Source: Methanopyri archaeon | GTDB taxonomy: Archaea > JAADCQ01 > Methanopyri > Methanopyrales > Methanopyraceae | Assembly (NCBI GenBank): GCA_013154335.1 | Contig: JAADCQ010000016.1 | Span: 1 to 64,000, forward strand | Direction: 5' to 3' | DNA length: 64,000 nt | Shown here: one piece after another, positions 60,756 to 64,000 of the stretch | Layout of the letters: each line of letters begins with the position of its first letter | Numbering within the stretch: position 1 is the first letter of the stretch | Program-made: the position numbers and the translations under genes | The notes under the pieces: generated by a model | Database searches by the model: none | Told to the model about the DNA's origin: nothing | The model's input: only the letters and a program-made list of their open reading frames with translations

Positions 60756-61823
60756 TTGCCCAAGTTCCTGGTTAAGACGCAACGAGGTCTCGAGGATGTG
60801 GCGGCCTCCATCCTCGAGGAGGAGTTCGACGTGGAGACTCGCGTGAGGCCCGGGGGCTACCTCGGGCTCGTCATTGTGGAGGGAGACGTCGGTAAGGAGG
60901 ATCTGGAGGGCGTTCCCGAGGTCGAAAGAGCGGTGCCCGTGGAAGCCGAGTGCGATGCCGATCCCGAGGAGATAGCGGAGACGGCGGCCGACCTCGTGGT
61001 GGGGAGGATCCCGGAGGACGCTACCTTCGCCGTGAGGACGATACGTCGTGGCGATCACGATTTCACGAGCATCGACGTCAACGTGGTGGTCGGGGACGCG
61101 GTGAGGGAGGCGACCGGTGCCTCCGTTGACCTCGATGAGCCCGATTACCTCGTGTGGGTGGAGATCCTAGACGACGTGGCGTACGTTTCCGTGTTGCCGG
61201 GCGAGGAGGAGTGGCGCAAGCTCCCGGCCGGCAAGCCCGAGGCGGATCCTCTGCTCGCCAAGACTGCGTTGGCGCAGATACCCTACCTCGGACCGCCGAA
61301 GGCGGCCTTCTCGATGGGGGAGAGGATAGGCAGGGCCGTTCAGGGTTACGAGCTGAAGGCTTACTACGTGAGCCCGTACGAGCCCGTCAACGCCGTGGAG
61401 TTGTTCCACTTCCTCCGGGGCCTGAGGGAGGGCGCGGTTTCGAGGTTGAAGGTGCAGAGGGAGTCGTACGGGAGGGAGGTCCGTAGGACCGAGCTCGTGG
61501 TCTACGATCTGTACCAGTTGATCAGGATGAAACGTAGGAAGGCACTCCTGATCGGTACGGATCCCAAGGGGGACCCGTTCCCGGAGGTGCGTGAGGAGCT
61601 GGGTCAGGCCCTGGCCGACGCCGACGAGGTGGTCGTGCTCGCCGGCTCCAGGGTGGGTCTTCCACGTGGCGTCCTTAGGAGTTGCGACATCGTCCTGGAC
61701 CTGTGCCCTGGGGTCACGTTCGCCACGGAACACGTGGTCCCATCCGTGGTGACCGCGTTGGTCGACGCGTACTTATCGGCGGGTGGTGACGGGTGCCGTG
61801 GCCGTTCCGGAGGGAGCCGGTAG
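60756..61823 (+). CDS. THUMP-domain SPOUT RNA methyltransferase
   Basis: 355 residues. The N-terminal half is THUMP-like (KTQRGLEDVAASILEEEFDV, FAVRTIRRGDHDFTSIDVNV), with an N-terminal ferredoxin-like part. The C-terminal half has ALLIGTDPKGDPFPEV and CPGVTFATEHVVPSVVTAL of the SPOUT knot. This is an archaeal RNA methylase family with unknown target, probably tRNA or rRNA. TTG start, 15 bases after eS1. It overlaps the BtpA gene by 31 bases. Confidence 0.82.
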   Translation: MPKFLVKTQRGLEDVAASILEEEFDVETRVRPGGYLGLVIVEGDVGKEDLEGVPEVERAVPVEAECDADPEEIAETAADLVVGRIPEDATFAVRTIRRGDHDFTSIDVNVVVGDAVREATGASVDLDEPDYLVWVEILDDVAYVSVLPGEEEWRKLPAGKPEADPLLAKTALAQIPYLGPPKAAFSMGERIGRAVQGYELKAYYVSPYEPVNAVELFHFLRGLREGAVSRLKVQRESYGREVRRTELVVYDLYQLIRMKRRKALLIGTDPKGDPFPEVREELGQALADADEVVVLAGSRVGLPRGVLRSCDIVLDLCPGVTFATEHVVPSVVTALVDAYLSAGGDGCRGRSGGSR

Positions 61824-62611
61824 TGATAGGCGTGATTCATCTGCCCCCGCTGCCCGGATCGCCCAGGGGAGGGAACGTTGAGAGGGCCGTGGACAGCGCC
61901 CTCAGGGACGCGGCGGCCCTTGAGGAGGGCGGCGTGGACGGGGTGATCGTGGAGAACCTGGGTGATGCACCCTACGCCGGTACCGACGTGCCTAAGGCAA
62001 CCGTGGCCGCGATGACGCGGGTGGTCTCGGAGGTCGTCTCCTCGGTCGAAGTGCCCGTGGGTGTCAACGTTTTGAGGAGCGATGGTGTGGCCGCCGTCGA
62101 CATCTGCGCGGCGACCGGCGCGGAGTTCGTGAGGGTCAACGCTTACGTGGAGGCGTTGGCCACCGATCAGGGCCTGTTGAACCCCGTGGCCAGGGATGTG
62201 ATCGCGGAGAGGAGGATGTTGGGGCTGGAGGGTGACGTCGCGATCCTGGCGGACGTGAGGGTGAAGCACGCCTCGCCCCTCGACGATAGGCCCCTGGAGG
62301 AGGTGGTGGCCGACGCCGTGGAGAGGGGTCTCGCGGACGCCGTGATAGTGACGGGGTCTAGGACGGGGTCCCCGGCGGATCCCGAGGACGTAAGGCGAGC
62401 CTCTTCGGTGGTGGAGAGGATCCTGGTGGGTAGCGGTGTGACCCCGGAAAACGTGGGAGGTTTTTTGAAGTCCGGTGCCGTCGGGTTCATCGTGGGTACC
62501 TGGTTCAAGAGGGGAGGTGACGTCTCCTCCCCGGTGGATCCCTCGAGGGTCAGGGAGTTGGTTGAAACCGTGAGAGGGTTCGGGCGGGCAAAGTCCGACC
62601 ATGGTGGATAG
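61793..62611 (+). CDS. BtpA/SgcQ family TIM-barrel protein
   Basis: 272 residues. VVIGVIHLPPLPGSPR near the start, ALEEGGVDGVIVENLGDAP, DVRVKHASPL and VTGSRTGSPAD follow the BtpA family. In cyanobacteria BtpA helps build photosystem I; in archaea the role is unknown, and a nucleoside- or sugar-handling barrel is likely. GTG start inside the end of the THUMP-SPOUT gene; the stop overlaps the next gene by 11 bases. Confidence 0.88.
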   Translation: MPWPFRREPVVIGVIHLPPLPGSPRGGNVERAVDSALRDAAALEEGGVDGVIVENLGDAPYAGTDVPKATVAAMTRVVSEVVSSVEVPVGVNVLRSDGVAAVDICAATGAEFVRVNAYVEALATDQGLLNPVARDVIAERRMLGLEGDVAILADVRVKHASPLDDRPLEEVVADAVERGLADAVIVTGSRTGSPADPEDVRRASSVVERILVGSGVTPENVGGFLKSGAVGFIVGTWFKRGGDVSSPVDPSRVRELVETVRGFGRAKSDHGG

Positions 62612-63278
62612 AAGGCTGGATAGGGACGGTTTGGATTGGGTCAGGAAGCAGGTGGCTAGGGAGGCGGCTCGGCTGCTCTACGAGGGCGTAGTGGACGAGT
62701 ACATCGACGCGAAGCGGTTGGCCGCGAAGAGACTCGGTGTCGGCAACATAATGCCGTCCAACAGGGAGGTTGCCGTTGAACTCGATAGGATCGGGGACGA
62801 GGTGGAGGGAGAGAAGAAGCTGGAACGCCTCAAGAGGTTGAGGGAGGAGGCCCTCAAGGTCATGGAGGCGATAGAGGACTTGGATCCCAGGTTGATAGGG
62901 AGCGTCTGGAGGGGTAACATCAAGCGGGATAGCGACATCGACATCGCCGTGCTGGGGACGACGGATCCGGAGGAGGTCATCGAGAGGTTGAAGGAAGCCG
63001 GGATAGAGGTCGTCGACGTCGAGGAGGTTGTTCTTACGGAGAGAGGAGGTAAACCGTTGGATATCCCGGAGCACTACGTGAACATCAAGGTGAAGACGCC
63101 CGGGGGCGAGGACGCGGAGATAAGCGTCACCGTGAGCAGTCCCGAATTGGAGAAGTACGGTAGGGTGACCCTAGGTAGGTGTGATTTCTTCGGTGATAAG
63201 ATCCGTGGGTTGACCGTGGACGAGTTGAGGAGGTTGTTGAAGGAGGATCCGTACAGGAAGTTCATCCCCGGTACCTGA
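62601..63278 (+). CDS. Nucleotidyltransferase-fold protein
   Basis: 225 residues. A helical N-terminus (about 1-95) precedes IGSVWRGNIKRDSDIDIAVLG, the GS...DxD motif of pol-beta-like nucleotidyltransferases (part: GSVWRGNIKRDSDID). The third carboxylate may be in AEISVTV. It resembles an archaeal predicted nucleotidyltransferase family; the substrate is unknown. ATG start. The 3' end overlaps convergent ubiX by 17 bases. Confidence 0.82.
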   Translation: MVDRRLDRDGLDWVRKQVAREAARLLYEGVVDEYIDAKRLAAKRLGVGNIMPSNREVAVELDRIGDEVEGEKKLERLKRLREEALKVMEAIEDLDPRLIGSVWRGNIKRDSDIDIAVLGTTDPEEVIERLKEAGIEVVDVEEVVLTERGGKPLDIPEHYVNIKVKTPGGEDAEISVTVSSPELEKYGRVTLGRCDFFGDKIRGLTVDELRRLLKEDPYRKFIPGT

Positions 63279-63798
63279 CCAGGTCGACGTCCACGCCTAT
63301 CGCGTCCAGGATCTTCTGGACCACGTAGTCCACGACGTCTTCGACGGTCTCGGGGCGGTGATAGAAGGCGGGTGAAGCAGGGAGGACCACGGCGCCCGAG
63401 TCGATCAATCTCAGGGCGGCTTCGAAGGCCTGTCTGGGCCACGGTGTTTCCCTGGGGACCACGATCAGGGTCCTCCCCTCCTTCAGGGCCACGAGGGCCG
63501 CGCGCTTGACGAGATCGTTCCCGATGCCGTGTGCGATGCAGGCCATGGTGTTGAGGGTGCAGGGGCAAACCACGTAAGCGTCGATACGGTGGGTTCCGCT
63601 GGCCGGGGGCGCGGTGATGTCCTCGGGGTCGTAGACGCGGACGTCGTCGGGGGGTTCGACCCCCTCGCGCTTCATCACCTTAGTGGCGTTGTCCGTGGCC
63701 GTGAACTCGACCTCGACGCCTTTCGAGGTTAGGATCTCGAGGAGTCTGGCCGTGTAAACCTGTCCGCTGGCCCCCGTCGAACCCACGAAGACACGCAC
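63262..63798 (-). CDS. ubiX: UbiX-family flavin prenyltransferase
   Basis: 178 residues. VFVGSTGASGQVYTARLLE binds FMN, CPCTLNTMACIAHGIGNDLVKRA the phosphate and prenyl site, and VVPRETPWPRQAFEAA the C-terminal signature (parts: STGASGQVY, CPCTLNTMA, PRETPW). It makes prenylated FMN for UbiD-type decarboxylases. GTG start. A TATA-like TTAAAGG lies about 65 bases upstream (63862-63870). Confidence 0.93.
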   Translation of the reverse strand: MRVFVGSTGASGQVYTARLLEILTSKGVEVEFTATDNATKVMKREGVEPPDDVRVYDPEDITAPPASGTHRIDAYVVCPCTLNTMACIAHGIGNDLVKRAALVALKEGRTLIVVPRETPWPRQAFEAALRLIDSGAVVLPASPAFYHRPETVEDVVDYVVQKILDAIGVDVDLVRYRG

Positions 63799-63886
63799 GG
63801 TCCTCCACCCGGCCGGGGATGATGAGTGATGGGCGGGCGGAGGCGTCCGGCGCCCGTGAAGACTCCTTTAAGTGTTGACCCGGCCC

Positions 63887-64000
63887 TCACCCCGAGAAGG
63901 GTACCAGGGCCTTGGCCAGGTAACCTCCCACCCTAACTATCACCCGCACGACTTCTTCCCCTCCCTGCTGCTGGGTTCCGGCCGGGGCTGGAGGCGGTGC
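63887..64000 (-). CDS. C-terminal end of a gene running off the right edge
   Basis: Only the last 37 codons are visible. They read as a Pro/Ala/Gln-rich linker (APPPAPAGTQQQGGEEVV) followed by an amphipathic or hydrophobic end (RVIVRVGGYLAKALVPFSG) and a TGA at 63887. The linker resembles those of the exported proteins at 38312 and 52637, so a surface protein is likely. GC-rich codon use supports coding. Confidence 0.6.
   Translation of the reverse strand, partial: APPPAPAGTQQQGGEEVVRVIVRVGGYLAKALVPFSG

Overview
The window looks like a stretch of a Methanopyrus chromosome (a hyperthermophilic methanogenic archaeon). The pointers are methanogenesis and methanofuran genes (ftr, YcaO/marker 1, mfnD, mfnF, marker 11, tfrB), archaeal information genes (Cbf5, GatE, eS1, Hjc, Thg1, 7S SRP RNA, initiator tRNA with encoded CCA), archaeal HMG-CoA reductase, generally high GC, and heavy use of TTG and GTG starts behind GGGGG/GGTGATC-type Shine-Dalgarno (SD) sites. 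The species or strain cannot be settled by eye.

Layout. 1-3606 (minus): a membrane gene running off the edge, a dolichol-kinase-like protein, a MurG-like glycosyltransferase and a DUF2070 membrane protein, probably an envelope or lipid-glycan operon. 3641-6129: AIG2-like cyclotransferase, SRP RNA, a methyltransferase and cbf5. 6108-8596 (minus): ogt, DUF366, tfrB. 8613-13447: gatE, an M20 deacetylase, glmS. 13448-16464 (minus): TrkA-N/DHH phosphoesterase, an eS26-like protein, DUF2148, a hypothetical. 16498-25635: glyA, serB, a coiled-coil protein, a DUF98 protein, a phosphoesterase, aroE, ftr, then YcaO (minus) and mfnD-mfnF, so formylmethanofuran use and methanofuran synthesis lie side by side. 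25625-28340 (minus): gamma-carbonic-anhydrase-like protein, a hypothetical, aspartokinase. 28368-32793: an unknown protein, a GGDN/cyclase-like membrane protein, thiC, an RNA-ligase-like protein. 32741-35545: a large secreted protein. 35610-38261: asnB, hjc, tmk, tRNA-Met(i). 38312-42300 (minus): a secreted BPL_N/GATase-like protein, a zinc ribbon, the Arf-pathway reductase and a carbamoyltransferase. 42319-49758: PRC barrel, SPOUT methyltransferase, nadX, thg1, a phosphodiesterase, unknowns, a radical SAM/DUF512 protein and a PP-loop protein. 49708-60003: a stand-alone LysR effector domain, an ABC-class ATPase, two exported proteins, DUF504, marker 11, DUF2103, hmgA, TusA-DsrE and nadC. 60099-64000: eS1, THUMP-SPOUT, BtpA, a nucleotidyltransferase, ubiX and a gene running off the right edge.

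The window is very compact. Convergent genes overlap at their 3' ends in about ten places. Nine divergent pairs have start codons only about 14-35 bp apart, usually around a short C-run/G-run palindrome that can supply an SD site to both strands. Other points worth checking are AT-rich patches with sharp edges inside GC-rich genes, several genes whose family-conserved N-terminus lies upstream of any ATG/GTG/TTG, a C-terminal motif shared by two exported proteins, and the cyclase-like membrane protein. No CRISPR array, insertion sequence or phage was seen.
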